Assembly: GCF_000271485.2 (NCBI RefSeq)
Contig: NZ_AKVN02000001.1
Span: 3,373,501 to 3,437,500 of the forward strand
Source of the DNA: Pelosinus fermentans DSM 17108
Lineage (GTDB): Bacteria; Bacillota; Negativicutes; DSM-13327
DNA: 64,000 bases
Direction: 5' to 3'
This document shows positions 1-9,108 of this stretch, in pieces (positions within the stretch are counted from its first letter, which is position 1; every line of letters begins with the position of its first letter). Under the pieces are notes generated by a model, which had not been told where the DNA came from, ran no database searches, and saw only the letters and a program-made list of their open reading frames with translations. A program made the translations under genes and the position numbers.

Positions 1-306
1 ACTTCCAGGTAATCCCCCCTCATAATTCTGGCACAAAGTAAATCGCGGTGTAGTTGATAGAAGAATCAGCTGCGCAATTTTCGCGGTATACTCAGTTGCT
101 AATTGCAACGCTAACATTCCTCCTAAAGACCATCCCACCAGTGTAATTTTTTCCTCTTCCTGCTTGCATATCTCCAAAAAAGTTTTTGTCAAGTGTTGAT
201 AATCAGGGTAGTTTGCACAATCATAGATATGCTTTTTCTTCCCTGTAAAGCTTTGCGGCCAAATGGCTTTATTAGTTGCCCAACCATGAATGAAAAGAAC
301 TGACAT
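1..306 (-). CDS. bioH: BioH-like alpha/beta hydrolase, 3' part outside window
   Basis: Partial gene; the N-terminal 102 residues are present and the C-terminus lies beyond position 1. The protein starts with an oxyanion-loop HGW (residues 7-9) and has the nucleophile elbow GWSLGG with Ser60, as in alpha/beta hydrolases of the BioH type (pimeloyl-ACP methyl ester esterase, which releases pimeloyl-ACP for biotin synthesis). The start is ATG at 306, with a weak Shine-Dalgarno (AGGAGTGTCTAG). A perfect BirA-type operator lies 20 bases upstream, which is the main reason to prefer a biotin role over a generic esterase. The Asp and His of the triad are outside the window, so they cannot be checked. 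Confidence 0.75.
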   Translation of the reverse strand, partial: MSVLFIHGWATNKAIWPQSFTGKKKHIYDCANYPDYQHLTKTFLEICKQEEEKITLVGWSLGGMLALQLATEYTAKIAQLILLSTTPRFTLCQNYEGGLPGS

Positions 307-325
307 CTAGACACTCCTTTATGCA

Positions 326-363
326 GTATTGTTAACCTTAAAATTCTTTTTGGTTAACAATAC
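326..363 (-). promoter_or_regulatory. BirA (biotin repressor) operator
   Basis: Perfect inverted repeat of 12-base arms, GTATTGTTAACC and GGTTAACAATAC, separated by 14 bases. This matches the known BirA signal TTGTTAACC-N14/16-GGTTAACAA of Firmicutes. It sits directly before the BioH-like gene, so biotin-dependent repression of that gene (and of anything cotranscribed beyond the window) is expected. Confidence 0.92.
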
Positions 364-483
364 TATTATAGTAATAATTGGAAAAATAATCAAGCTATTA
401 ATTTCACACCTGATAATTCATTTTATTCCATAAAAAAAACCTCTCCCATTCTGGAAAAACGGGTATGCGCCACTCTATTCCAC

Positions 484-518
484 AAAAAAAAGAATCCATC
501 CCAGCTACGGAATGGATT
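484..518 (-). terminator. Rho-independent terminator
   Basis: Arms AATCCAT (493-499) and ATGGATT (512-518) with extra GC pairing inside. Read on the minus strand the stem is followed by a run of eight T. It would stop transcripts from the radical SAM gene before bioH. Confidence 0.7.
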
Positions 519-627
519 GTTGACCTTATCATCTTGCATGATCTCCACTTTTGACTCACCTGTAAAATAAAGACAATTAAAAACGGATCGTTCTAAATTA
601 TCTTTATTTATCAGTATGCCAACTAGA

Positions 628-672
628 AGAGAAGCTACCCATAATAGCTAAGTTCTTATGGGTAGCTTCTCT
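628..672 (-). terminator. Strong stem-loop behind radical SAM gene
   Basis: Perfect 17-base arms (AGAGAAGCTACCCATAA and its complement) with an 11-base loop. The T tract is poor on both strands, so the terminator role rests on stem strength and on its place 115 bases behind the stop at 787. Confidence 0.6.
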
Positions 673-786
673 TTATAAAGGCTAAATCCTTCTATATCTT
701 CACATTATAAGTATAAAAATGTTACTTTTATGGACATGACACCAAGGTCACTTTAAAACACTGTTTACAAGTTTTGTCAACACTCT

Positions 787-1911
787 CTAAAAAATCATCT
801 CTCCTGGTTTATAGCCGTCAGGCAATTCTTCTTCACTTAAAAATTTGAAATTGTCATCACGCAGTATTGGTAAAAATACTTCGTATGGAATCCTGGAAAA
901 CTCACCGGCATAATTACTGGCTCCGAACCACTTACCCTCTTTGCTGCTCAAATTTAAATCTCTAGCAAATTTTGTATTGTTTGAGCAATCATGTACTACT
1001 AAATCCCATTTATCTTCTTCGGCTATTTTCATGAATTTCATAGTTAATTCTCTACTCCAAATTGGAGATATATAGCCATGTCTGGAAATATACATATTTT
1101 CCCCATAATAATTGTCTATGTTATTCTCATTTAAATGTAATTCTGCACAGTTGATAAAATCGAGTTTTGTCTCTAAGATTGCTTGCTTTTTCTTAAAAAA
1201 AGCTTCAAAAAACTCAGGAGTCATTGGAGTTTCAATGCCTACATTTTCAATATATTTTTTCGCTATTCCTATATTTTCAATAACTTTGTCTGAACATCTG
1301 GCAGCACCCAAGTTGAAACGTATCTCATTAAGACCGGCTTCACCTAATGCTTTCAAGGTCTCTTCCGTAGCTAAAGTACCATTTGTATATAGATGTTGAT
1401 GAATCTGAGCATCACTAAATTTCTTTATCACCGAATAGTATTTTTCTATTTCCATGAACGGCTCCAAATAAACGTAGGAAATGCCAGTGGGTTTCTGGTG
1501 GATGGAAAGAAGTAAATCAATATCCTTCTCATAAAATTTTGTTCCTCCTATTTCCCACATACCTTCGCCAACTGGAGGAATATCTTCTAGTTCTCCATAA
1601 TTATAACAGAACTTGCACTCTATGTTACATTTGTTCGTTTTCCTAATTGCACTGAGTCCAGTGCCTAACAAACAAGAACGACAGCCTTTTGGGAATTTGT
1701 TTTCATTTCCCACAAAAAAAGTTCTATTCTCCAAAGTTTTTAAACTTCTAATTTCCGACATTAACGTATTATTTCTATGATCAATCGCTGCCTCAAGTTG
1801 CGCAAAAGTAGCGTAAATGATTTCTTGTTGTTTTATCATAAGTTCCTCTTCCTCAGGCAATATTGAAAAAAATTCAAACCATATCAATGCATCTTTCTTT
1901 GAAATTTTCAT
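787..1911 (-). CDS. Radical SAM protein
   Basis: A 374-residue protein with the radical SAM cluster motif C-x3-C-x2-C at Cys95, Cys99 and Cys102 (CNIECKFC). Two more cysteines just upstream (Cys77, Cys80; CRSC) resemble an activase-like or second metal-site arrangement. Further on, a strand with YVYLEPFMEIEKY fits the middle of the SAM barrel. The start ATG at 1911 has a GAGGAGGATACATT ribosome binding site. It is a single gene with terminators behind it. The substrate cannot be named: it resembles generic radical SAM proteins annotated as activating-enzyme-like, and no target peptide or glycyl radical enzyme lies nearby. Confidence 0.85.
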   Translation of the reverse strand: MKISKKDALIWFEFFSILPEEEELMIKQQEIIYATFAQLEAAIDHRNNTLMSEIRSLKTLENRTFFVGNENKFPKGCRSCLLGTGLSAIRKTNKCNIECKFCYNYGELEDIPPVGEGMWEIGGTKFYEKDIDLLLSIHQKPTGISYVYLEPFMEIEKYYSVIKKFSDAQIHQHLYTNGTLATEETLKALGEAGLNEIRFNLGAARCSDKVIENIGIAKKYIENVGIETPMTPEFFEAFFKKKQAILETKLDFINCAELHLNENNIDNYYGENMYISRHGYISPIWSRELTMKFMKIAEEDKWDLVVHDCSNNTKFARDLNLSSKEGKWFGASNYAGEFSRIPYEVFLPILRDDNFKFLSEEELPDGYKPGEMIF

Positions 1912-2246
1912 AATGTATCCTCCTCTAATTAATCCGTTAGTTTAAAAATTTTTACACTGTTTTTTAGATTTTTCTTTATATATCAAAGGTTGCAGAGTTT
2001 TTTTACAAAAAAAATAATGATCCCTTTTTTGGTATAATTGAGTTCAACTTACAAAACAAAACTATCTACTAGGATAAGTGTCATTGTTGAACGCAATTAT
2101 ATCATTTTTATTATTATATAATCAATATTTATTAAAACAGATATCTTTGTCGGTGCGTTTTGCCGCAGGATGGCTAATGCTTATGTTGACTGTGGATGTC
2201 GTGATTATGGTTCAAGAAGACAATTAAAGCCCTTCAACTCATACAA
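1912..2246. other. Intergenic, AT-rich, one short open frame
   Basis: Mostly homopolymer-rich AT sequence holding the promoter of the radical SAM gene. A short hydrophobic open frame on the plus strand ending near 2228 could be a transporter remnant, but I could not match it to a family. Confidence 0.4.
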
Positions 2247-2666
2247 CTAGTCCTCTACATACGAATCGGTAATTTTTTTGCATAACTGTATAAAACAATT
2301 CAGCTCTTTTTCTGTCAACGTATTCTCAATTAAATTCATGATTTTATTTCTGAACTTCTCTGATCTTACAAGAAAATCTTTACCATCGGGAGTAATGAGG
2401 ATATCATAAGCTCTCCGGTCAGTCTCCTGTCGTTTTTGTATGATATAGTTTTTCTCTAAAAGCCTTTTTATTAGTTTAGACATTCCAGCTTGGGAAATCC
2501 CACGAATCTCTGCTAACTTCTTAGTGGTTTTAGAGCCTTGCTTATCTAAAATGTCCAATACATTATACTGTGCTGTTGTCACTCCCTGAATATTAAAGCG
2601 ATTAATATTACTGATAATCATACATTGAAAAGGGATATAGTAATCTTCTAATTCCTTTTTTGCCAA
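2247..2666 (-). CDS. MarR family transcriptional regulator
   Basis: A 139-residue protein with the MarR winged helix: TTAQYNVLDILDKQ, then the recognition-helix region ISQAGMSKLIKRLLEK and the wing IQKRQETDRRAYDILITPDG with its Asp-Arg pair. TTG start at 2666 behind AAGGAGACTATT. It lies 10 bases behind the UvrA-like gene and is read with it, so it is the likely autoregulator of a drug- or stress-induced pair. The ligand cannot be predicted. Confidence 0.9.
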   Translation of the reverse strand: MAKKELEDYYIPFQCMIISNINRFNIQGVTTAQYNVLDILDKQGSKTTKKLAEIRGISQAGMSKLIKRLLEKNYIIQKRQETDRRAYDILITPDGKDFLVRSEKFRNKIMNLIENTLTEKELNCFIQLCKKITDSYVED

Positions 2667-2676
2667 AATAGTCTCC

Positions 2677-4944
2677 TTACTTAATATATTTTTTTAAATA
2701 TTGTCCTGTAATGGAGTAATTACAATTTAATAAATCCTTTGATGATCCTTCAAAAATTACATTACCGCCATTTTGTCCTGCAAAAGGTCCTAAATCAATA
2801 ACCCAATCCGCTTGACTAATAACATTTAAATTATGTTCTATCACAATTACTGTACTGCCTTTTTCAACAAGGTGATCTAAAATCTTAAGAAGCTTTGATA
2901 TGTCTGACATATGAAGTCCAGTTGTCGGCTCGTCCAGCACATAGATATTCCCTTTGCTTTCCAGTTCAACAGCAAGCTTCACTCTTTGTAATTCTCCGCC
3001 AGATAAAGTATTTAATGATTGTCCGAGTTTAATATAATTTATTCCTACATCTGCCAGCCTTTTTAAGGTTGCTGCTATTTCTTTTTCATAGAAAAAGTCT
3101 AAGGCTTCTTCAACTGTCATGTTTAAAACATCGCTTATGCTTTTGCCACGTAATTTGTAACTTAATACTTCATCTATAAATCTATTGCCTTGGCAAACCT
3201 CACATACATTTACCACCGTATCCATGAATGCCAAATCTGTATATATTACTCCCAACCCCTTACAGTTTGGGCAGGCTCCTTGTGAATTGAAGCTGAATAA
3301 AGCAGGCTTTACACCATTTTTTTTTGAAAATAGTTCTCTTATTATATCAAATATTTCTGTAAAAGTAGCGATATTAGAACGCTTTGAGGTTTTGATTGGC
3401 TTCTGATCGATAAAAATTGTATCAGGGTAAAATTGGGGTAACACCTGATTGATTAGCGTACTTTTCCCTGAACCTGCAACCCCAGTTACTACCGTCATAA
3501 CACCTTTAGGAATATTCACATCAACATTTTTAAGGTTATGCAAATGCGCATTTTTTAGTGATAACCATTCAACTGCGTTTCTTATTTTCTTTTTTAAATT
3601 TGTTTGATTGCATAAATATTTACCTGTAAGTGTGTCTATTTGCGCCAAGCCATTTAAAGCGCCTTGATATATAATTTTGCCACCATTTGTACCAGCTTTA
3701 GGCCCCATATCAATAATATAGTCTGCAATTTTAATAATGTCCGGATCATGCTCGACTATCAATACGGTATTCCCTTTATCACATAAAAGTTTTAATAGAG
3801 CATTAATTTTATTTACATCGTGAGGATGTAACCCAATACTTGGTTCATCAAAAATATAAGTAATATCTGTTAAACTGCTTCCTAACTGTCGAACCATTTT
3901 TATTCGTTGTGATTCACCGCCCGAAAGAGTTGAGGTTTCACGATTTAAACTCAAATAGCCTAAACCAATCGAAACTAGGTGTTCTAGCCGATTGGTTATA
4001 GCCATGACTATGGTTACTGATTTGGGAATATTAATGGTACGGATGAAATCTACCAAATCAGTAATTTGCATTTCAACGCAATCTGCTATATTTTTATTGT
4101 TTATTCTGCACTGAAAAACGGTTTGATTTAATCGAGCACCACCGCAAATAGGACATTTTTCTTTACCAACAATCCTAGCTACTTCTTTTTTATATTTGGT
4201 CGATTCTCCTTCCTCTTTTTTCAGAAAGCTTCTTGTAATTCTCGGTATAAGGCCTTCATAAAGTGAAGTCTTCGGCCATTCTGGATCAAGGGTGGTTACT
4301 TTAATATCTGATTTGTATAAAAGCAACTCTAATTCTTCCTCAGTAAAGTCTTGTATTTTCTTATCATTATCAAAAAACCCTGAATGGATATATCTTTTTA
4401 ATCTCCATCCTCCCGGCTCAAAGGTAGGAAATAAAATGGATCCCTCATTGAGAGACTTATTTTTATCCAGCAACCGTTCAATACTTATCGTATCAATTTT
4501 TCCTAATCCTTCACATTTCGGGCACATTCCCGAAATGTTATTAAATGAGAAAACATCAGAATAACCAACAAAGGGTTCCCCTATACGCGAAAACAATAAT
4601 CTTAGCAACGAATATATGTCTGTAATCGTTCCAACGGTTGACCTTGCATTTCCTCCGATTCGTTTTTGATCAATAATAATTGCAACAGATAAATTTTCAA
4701 TAGCGTCCACATTTGGCTGTCCATAGTGCGGCAAGCGATGGCGAATAAAACTTGAATACGTTTCATTTAGCTGTCGTTGTGATTCTGCTGCTATTGTATC
4801 GAATACTAAAGATGATTTTCCTGAGCCTGAAACACCGGTAAAGACAGTTATTTTTTTCTTTGGGATTTTCACATCAATATTTTTAAGATTTTTTTCTCTA
4901 GCTCCAATTACATGTATATATTCTTCATCATTTTTCTTATCCAT
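2677..4944 (-). CDS. UvrA-like ABC-ATPase (UvrA2/drug-resistance type)
   Basis: A 755-residue UvrA paralogue, shorter than housekeeping UvrA (about 940). It has two ATPase modules: Walker A GVSGSGKSS at residues 37-45 and GVAGSGKST in the second half, signatures LSGGESQRIK and LSGGELQRVK, and the zinc-type cysteine pairs CPKC, CPIC, CPNC and CEVC. The missing length fits loss of the UvrB-interaction region, as in the short UvrA paralogues linked to self-resistance against DNA-binding drugs. The start was moved to ATG 4944 because AAAGGTGATTTT directly precedes it; the longer frame begins at a TTG overlapping that site. Cotranscribed with the MarR gene. Confidence 0.9.
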   Translation of the reverse strand: MDKKNDEEYIHVIGAREKNLKNIDVKIPKKKITVFTGVSGSGKSSLVFDTIAAESQRQLNETYSSFIRHRLPHYGQPNVDAIENLSVAIIIDQKRIGGNARSTVGTITDIYSLLRLLFSRIGEPFVGYSDVFSFNNISGMCPKCEGLGKIDTISIERLLDKNKSLNEGSILFPTFEPGGWRLKRYIHSGFFDNDKKIQDFTEEELELLLYKSDIKVTTLDPEWPKTSLYEGLIPRITRSFLKKEEGESTKYKKEVARIVGKEKCPICGGARLNQTVFQCRINNKNIADCVEMQITDLVDFIRTINIPKSVTIVMAITNRLEHLVSIGLGYLSLNRETSTLSGGESQRIKMVRQLGSSLTDITYIFDEPSIGLHPHDVNKINALLKLLCDKGNTVLIVEHDPDIIKIADYIIDMGPKAGTNGGKIIYQGALNGLAQIDTLTGKYLCNQTNLKKKIRNAVEWLSLKNAHLHNLKNVDVNIPKGVMTVVTGVAGSGKSTLINQVLPQFYPDTIFIDQKPIKTSKRSNIATFTEIFDIIRELFSKKNGVKPALFSFNSQGACPNCKGLGVIYTDLAFMDTVVNVCEVCQGNRFIDEVLSYKLRGKSISDVLNMTVEEALDFFYEKEIAATLKRLADVGINYIKLGQSLNTLSGGELQRVKLAVELESKGNIYVLDEPTTGLHMSDISKLLKILDHLVEKGSTVIVIEHNLNVISQADWVIDLGPFAGQNGGNVIFEGSSKDLLNCNYSITGQYLKKYIK

Positions 4945-5311
4945 AAAATCACCTTTCAAAGCAGCTATCTTAAAGCAGATTGCATTACCGCGTAAATATA
5001 TAACCGGGTTAAGTATATTTTACTACTTTTCTTTTTTGATTGCAAATTTATAGCACTTGCAATTTACAATCATTACAATAAATCATATTTTAGAAATGGC
5101 AACTCTATCTTGTTATCCACTTATAAAACTGAGTATTTATATATCATGACGTGGGGCATTTTCCAAAGAAGTCTTTAAAAACAGTAGCAGCCCACTACCC
5201 CATTAAGGTAGTAGGCTGCATTTTTTATCTAGTTCGCGAAGGCTATGAGTCTATAAGGCTACACACGCCAGAATATGGAAATATCCAAAGTGTGCGTTCT
5301 TTAAGATATGT
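4945..5311. other. Intergenic with promoter and terminator
   Basis: Holds the upstream region of the UvrA-like gene and, at 5187-5219, the terminator of the EamA-type gene. No coding frame supported. Confidence 0.6.
5187..5219 (-). terminator. Rho-independent terminator of EamA-type gene
   Basis: Arms GCAGCCCACTACC and GGTAGTAGGCTGC (one G-T pair), loop of 7. T-rich on both flanks, so it may act on both strands. Confidence 0.8.
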
Positions 5312-5734
5312 CTAATACTTTAAAAGAACTATTCCTGAGGTAATTAGAAAAGCCGCAACAACTTTATAAAATGTCACCTTTTCTCCCAAAAACACGATAC
5401 CTAAAAGCAGGGCAACTAGCGGAAATGCTGCAACAATCGGTGATACACGACCAACTTCACCTAATTTTAGTGCATAATAATAAGCCAGTTGCCCTAATAA
5501 AGCGGCGCAAATACCTTCAAGCACAATATATGTAGTATCTTTTGCTGTTACTTCGGCGATATTACCCCACTGCCCAGACACAGTCATCGTTATAAGAAGA
5601 ATGACGCTAATAACCAGACTACGAATAGTGAGTGCAACCAACGGTTGCATTTCACCTAGCCCCAATTTCCCAAAGATCGGAGCAATACCCCAAAATACCA
5701 TCGCCAGACCAGCCATTAGATAGGCATTGAACAT
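5312..5734 (-). CDS. Single-domain EamA/DMT-type membrane protein
   Basis: A 140-residue protein with about five hydrophobic helices, the first being AYLMAGLAMVFWGIAPIFG and the last AFLITSGIVLL. One EamA repeat only, like the COG2510 group of small drug/metabolite transporter proteins, which probably act as dimers. The start was placed at ATG 5734 because GGAG sits 5 bases before it; the longer frame would add 11 polar residues. It has its own terminator. The substrate is unknown. Confidence 0.85.
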   Translation of the reverse strand: MFNAYLMAGLAMVFWGIAPIFGKLGLGEMQPLVALTIRSLVISVILLITMTVSGQWGNIAEVTAKDTTYIVLEGICAALLGQLAYYYALKLGEVGRVSPIVAAFPLVALLLGIVFLGEKVTFYKVVAAFLITSGIVLLKY

Positions 5735-5842
5735 TTCATCTCCACTCCCTGCTTCATTTACATTCAAACACTAGATGACTCTAAAAACCATTAGCTCCCG
5801 GACCAGGATTCTCAGCATCTTATTTTTGACCGTTAATGAAAT

Positions 5843-6223
5843 TCACCAGTCTTCCTGATCTTCCATCCTCTTTCTCCGGGGAAGTGATTTATATACCAGT
5901 TCATAAGAATGATCAATTAAGCCTCTTATTTCTTTTTCTGGAATACTACCGTCGAGCAGTAGCGTATTCCAGTGCTGTTTATTCAAATGGTATCCGGGTG
6001 TTATGCTTGGATATTGTTGTCTTAATAGCTCAGAATAGTCAGGATCACATTTCAACGAAAGAATATCCAGACCGTGCCTACGTGATATTAGTGCAAATAT
6101 CTTGGATGCTACTTTAATAACAATCACATCGGCGCCGAAAGGATAATCCTCAATTGATCCGGGTTTAGTTAGACAGTATAAATACAGGTCTCTTGAATTC
6201 AAATTAAGTCTCTTTTCTTCCAT
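5843..6223 (-). CDS. MmcQ/YjbR family protein, copy 1
   Basis: A 126-residue protein of the YjbR/MmcQ fold (CyaY-like, suggested DNA or nucleic-acid binding). Motifs seen: N-terminal LYCLTKPGSIEDYPFG, central KIFALISRRHG and C-terminal KQHWNTLLLDGSIP. The start ATG 6223 follows GAGGAATGT. A close paralogue of identical length lies at 26471-26851. No function is established for the family beyond the fold. Confidence 0.9.
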   Translation of the reverse strand: MEEKRLNLNSRDLYLYCLTKPGSIEDYPFGADVIVIKVASKIFALISRRHGLDILSLKCDPDYSELLRQQYPSITPGYHLNKQHWNTLLLDGSIPEKEIRGLIDHSYELVYKSLPRRKRMEDQEDW

Positions 6224-6262
6224 ACATTCCTCACATCCAAAAAATTTAGTAACATGATATTA

Positions 6263-6865
6263 TTACTTTACAATAATAATATCATACTCCATACGCTTTG
6301 CAGTCATTCTCGCAACATTTTCACCCAATAGCCGCTTAATGATGTGAAATGACATATTTATTCCAGCAGAAATTCCGCCAGAAGTAATAATTGAACCTTC
6401 ATCAATAAATTTGCAATTTCTCTCTACTTTCACATCAGGAAACTCCCTTTCAAGACGTTCAATATCCATCCAATGGGTAGTAGCTCGTTTGCCATTAAGC
6501 AATCCTGCCTTCGCTAATAAGAATGCACCTGTACATACAGAAGCAATTAATTCCACTTTATCTTTTTGTTTCTTAATCCACTGTATTACTGTTTCATTAT
6601 TTATTTCTATTTCTTCAGCTCCATATCCGCCTGGAACAATAAGAATATCGAAATCAGGAGCATTTGCGAAACTAAAATTTGGGTGCACCATCAGACCATT
6701 TCGAGTCTTGATCATCTTGCCGTACTGCGATACCGTTTGTACTAAAAATGGCTTATCCAATTGTTTTGGAACAGACGCGATAGAAAAAACCTCAAACGGG
6801 CCTGAAAAATCTAATACTTCAACCTCGTCAAATAACAGTATACCTACACGACAATTTTTTCCCAT
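6263..6865 (-). CDS. DJ-1/PfpI family protein
   Basis: A 200-residue class I glutamine-amidotransferase-like protein. It opens with VGILLFDEVEVLDFSGPFEVF, has the acid ILIVPGGYG and the nucleophile elbow ASVCTGAFLLAKAGLLNG followed by ATTHW, the arrangement of the GlxA-like sensor subgroup but without the AraC helix-turn-helix. ATG 6865 is chosen because GGAGGG lies 7 bases before it. Members act as chaperones, glyoxalases or ligand sensors; this one cannot be assigned. A second intact DJ-1 gene lies at 28085 and a remnant at 43928. Confidence 0.88.
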   Translation of the reverse strand: MGKNCRVGILLFDEVEVLDFSGPFEVFSIASVPKQLDKPFLVQTVSQYGKMIKTRNGLMVHPNFSFANAPDFDILIVPGGYGAEEIEINNETVIQWIKKQKDKVELIASVCTGAFLLAKAGLLNGKRATTHWMDIERLEREFPDVKVERNCKFIDEGSIITSGGISAGINMSFHIIKRLLGENVARMTAKRMEYDIIIVK

Positions 6866-7000
6866 TTGTTTACCCTCCAATTTCAATGTTCTTTAGATAA
6901 CGATTACACTCTTATCTTCCCTTTACCTTCTATTCATTTCCGACCAAAGACTTTACTTTTTTCAAGAATCTCATATCATACTTTATTTTAATTAAAATAC

Positions 7001-7032
7001 AAACTCCTGCAAAGCTAACTTTGCAGGAGTTT
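7001..7032 (-). terminator. Terminator of OPT transporter gene
   Basis: Perfect 14-base arms AAACTCCTGCAAAG and CTTTGCAGGAGTTT with a 4-base loop, then a T-rich minus-strand flank. The minus strand also shows the recurrent GCAGGA-TTT element discussed in the findings. Confidence 0.85.
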
Positions 7033-7065
7033 TCACTATTATAGATGATACAGCTCCCTGATTCA

Positions 7066-9108
7066 TTAATTAGTTTTAAATTTTACACTAACAATGCGAT
7101 AAATAAATATAGCAATCATCGCAATAAATACGAGTAATCCGAGCCAATCGGCTGTGGGGCCAAAGTCTTTACCTACGATTGCCAGCGGCGAATCACTGCC
7201 ACCGCCTGTTACTGAAAGTACAATAATAATGGCAATGATGACTCCCATTATACTTTCGCCAACTATCAGCCCAGACGCAAACAATACACCATGGCGGTTG
7301 CACTTCTCCACATCTTCTTCTATGTTTTTCGGACTCCGCTCAATCGCCCGATTACGTAGATAACGATTCACAAAATAACCCATGACAGCACCTATGATAA
7401 GGGGCACTTCCAAAGTAGGCGGCAAATAAATACCCATTCCTACAGCTAACGGCGGCAGACAGTATTTTGCCGAGTTCTTTTTCAATAGTACATCTACAAT
7501 AATGATTGAAATCCCAACTCCCACGCCGAAAAGAATATAATTCCAATCCAAATTATGACTGAAAATCCCTTGGGCGATCGTAGTCATCAAAGTCGCCTGC
7601 GGTGCAGATAGGACTTGGCTTTCGTCCATTCCAGTGCGTGGCATAGCCCCGACAAAACCATACGCCTCATATAATAAATTCAATACCGGTGCAATGGCAA
7701 ATGCTCCGACGACGCAGCCCACCAACAGAGCTACTTGCTGTTTCCATGGCGTAGCGCCAACAAGATAACCAGTTTTTAAATCTTGCAGATTATCGTTCGA
7801 AATAGCAGCAATACTGACAATCACGCTCGTCATGAATATAGCTAAAGCAATGGCGAATTTACTTCCTATTTCTGTGTCAAAAAGATTGACTGCAGTACCT
7901 ATTCCAAGTACCACAAGAGAAGATACAATAATTCCTAAGATGCCGATCCCCGAAATCGGGCTGGCTGATGTTCCAATTAGTCCGGCCATGTAACCACATG
8001 CAGCAGCTACAAAGAATCCCATGCAAATAGAGATAGCAACACCTGTAACAACAAAAATCCCTGTGGTACCTGCTGACAGGTTCGCATCTGCAATAAAGGA
8101 ATAAAATGTTCCCAGCAACCCAATAACAATAATACTCAAAACCATGGATGTCGTTTTCGGAGACAAATCAGTATCCATGCGGTGCAAACTTTTTCCGGTT
8201 TCTGAACGACTCATAGCTTGTATCGAAATGCGCATGCCATCTATGATTGGTTTTATAAGCGTAATAAGTGTCCATATTGCAGCAATCCCTATGGCACCAG
8301 CACCGATAAGGCGCACCTTTTGTGCCCATATAGCAGATGCAAACGCACTGGCACTCTGCCCAGCTGCCGGAGACATAACAGATGTAAGATAGGGCACAAA
8401 TACACCCCATGACAAAATAGTCCCTGCTAACATTGCCATACCACTGGCAATACCTATTAAATAGCCAGCTCCTAATAAAGCAGAAGAAAAGCCGAGAGGC
8501 AGCTGCGAAGTAACTTTGCCGAAACTGAACCAATAGTGCACTCCCGACGAAATAGCGTGAAAACCCTCTGCACATAAACTGACAATAGCCGAGAAAATAC
8601 CACCAAACATAATATCTTTTATACCATTATCTTTGGATCCCGCAGCATTACTACTGCCTACTTTCAAAATTTCTGCAGCTGCGAGCCCCTCAGGGTAAGG
8701 CAAATCACTATTGACAATCATAGCACGGCGCAGTGGGATTGTGAACAAAACGCCAAGGCCGCCGCCGCAAGCACAAATCATCAAAGTTTGCCAGAAAGCA
8801 AATCCTTGCCAATACCCGAGCATCAGCAAGCCGGGAATAATAAATATAACTGCTGAAAGAGTGCCTGCTGCCGATGCCTGGGTCTGAACCATATTATTTT
8901 CCAAAACATTGGAATCTTTAAACATCTTCAAAATTGCCATAGAAATAACAGCTGCAGGAATAGACGACGAAAACGTGAGTCCTACTTTTAAGCCCAAATA
9001 AACATTGGATGCCGTAAAAATGACCGTAATTATCATTCCCAGCAATATTCCCCGAAGCGTAAGCTCAGGAACATTTAGTTCATGACTCATAAAATCTACT
9101 TGTTTCAT
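7066..9108 (-). CDS. OPT family oligopeptide/metal-chelate transporter
   Basis: A 680-residue integral membrane protein with about 14-16 hydrophobic segments. It begins with ELTLRGILLGMIITVIFTAS and NVYLGLKVGLTFSSSIPAAV, the N-terminal signature of prokaryotic OPT proteins, and has the central NDNLQDLKTGYLVGATPWKQQ segment. The start ATG 9108 is set by GAGGAG 7 bases upstream (an upstream in-frame ATG overlaps this site). Prokaryotic OPTs import peptides or peptide-like chelates; the substrate is open. Single gene with its own terminator and a structured upstream region. Confidence 0.92.
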   Translation of the reverse strand: MKQVDFMSHELNVPELTLRGILLGMIITVIFTASNVYLGLKVGLTFSSSIPAAVISMAILKMFKDSNVLENNMVQTQASAAGTLSAVIFIIPGLLMLGYWQGFAFWQTLMICACGGGLGVLFTIPLRRAMIVNSDLPYPEGLAAAEILKVGSSNAAGSKDNGIKDIMFGGIFSAIVSLCAEGFHAISSGVHYWFSFGKVTSQLPLGFSSALLGAGYLIGIASGMAMLAGTILSWGVFVPYLTSVMSPAAGQSASAFASAIWAQKVRLIGAGAIGIAAIWTLITLIKPIIDGMRISIQAMSRSETGKSLHRMDTDLSPKTTSMVLSIIVIGLLGTFYSFIADANLSAGTTGIFVVTGVAISICMGFFVAAACGYMAGLIGTSASPISGIGILGIIVSSLVVLGIGTAVNLFDTEIGSKFAIALAIFMTSVIVSIAAISNDNLQDLKTGYLVGATPWKQQVALLVGCVVGAFAIAPVLNLLYEAYGFVGAMPRTGMDESQVLSAPQATLMTTIAQGIFSHNLDWNYILFGVGVGISIIIVDVLLKKNSAKYCLPPLAVGMGIYLPPTLEVPLIIGAVMGYFVNRYLRNRAIERSPKNIEEDVEKCNRHGVLFASGLIVGESIMGVIIAIIIVLSVTGGGSDSPLAIVGKDFGPTADWLGLLVFIAMIAIFIYRIVSVKFKTN

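Larger units (their letters stand above)
364..786. other. Intergenic stretch with two terminators
   Basis: No gene recognised. It holds the two stem-loops listed separately (about 484-518 and 628-672), which separate the radical SAM gene from the BioH-like gene. The rest is AT-rich and shows no conserved coding frame. Confidence 0.6.

Noticed and set aside
2130-2230. Hydrophobic plus-strand frame before the MarR gene
   Set aside because: No start with ribosome binding site and no family match by eye; too short to call a remnant.
8144-8575. Several open frames opposite to or shifted within the OPT transporter gene
   Set aside because: Shadows of a GC-richer membrane protein gene; no ribosome binding sites and unlikely composition.
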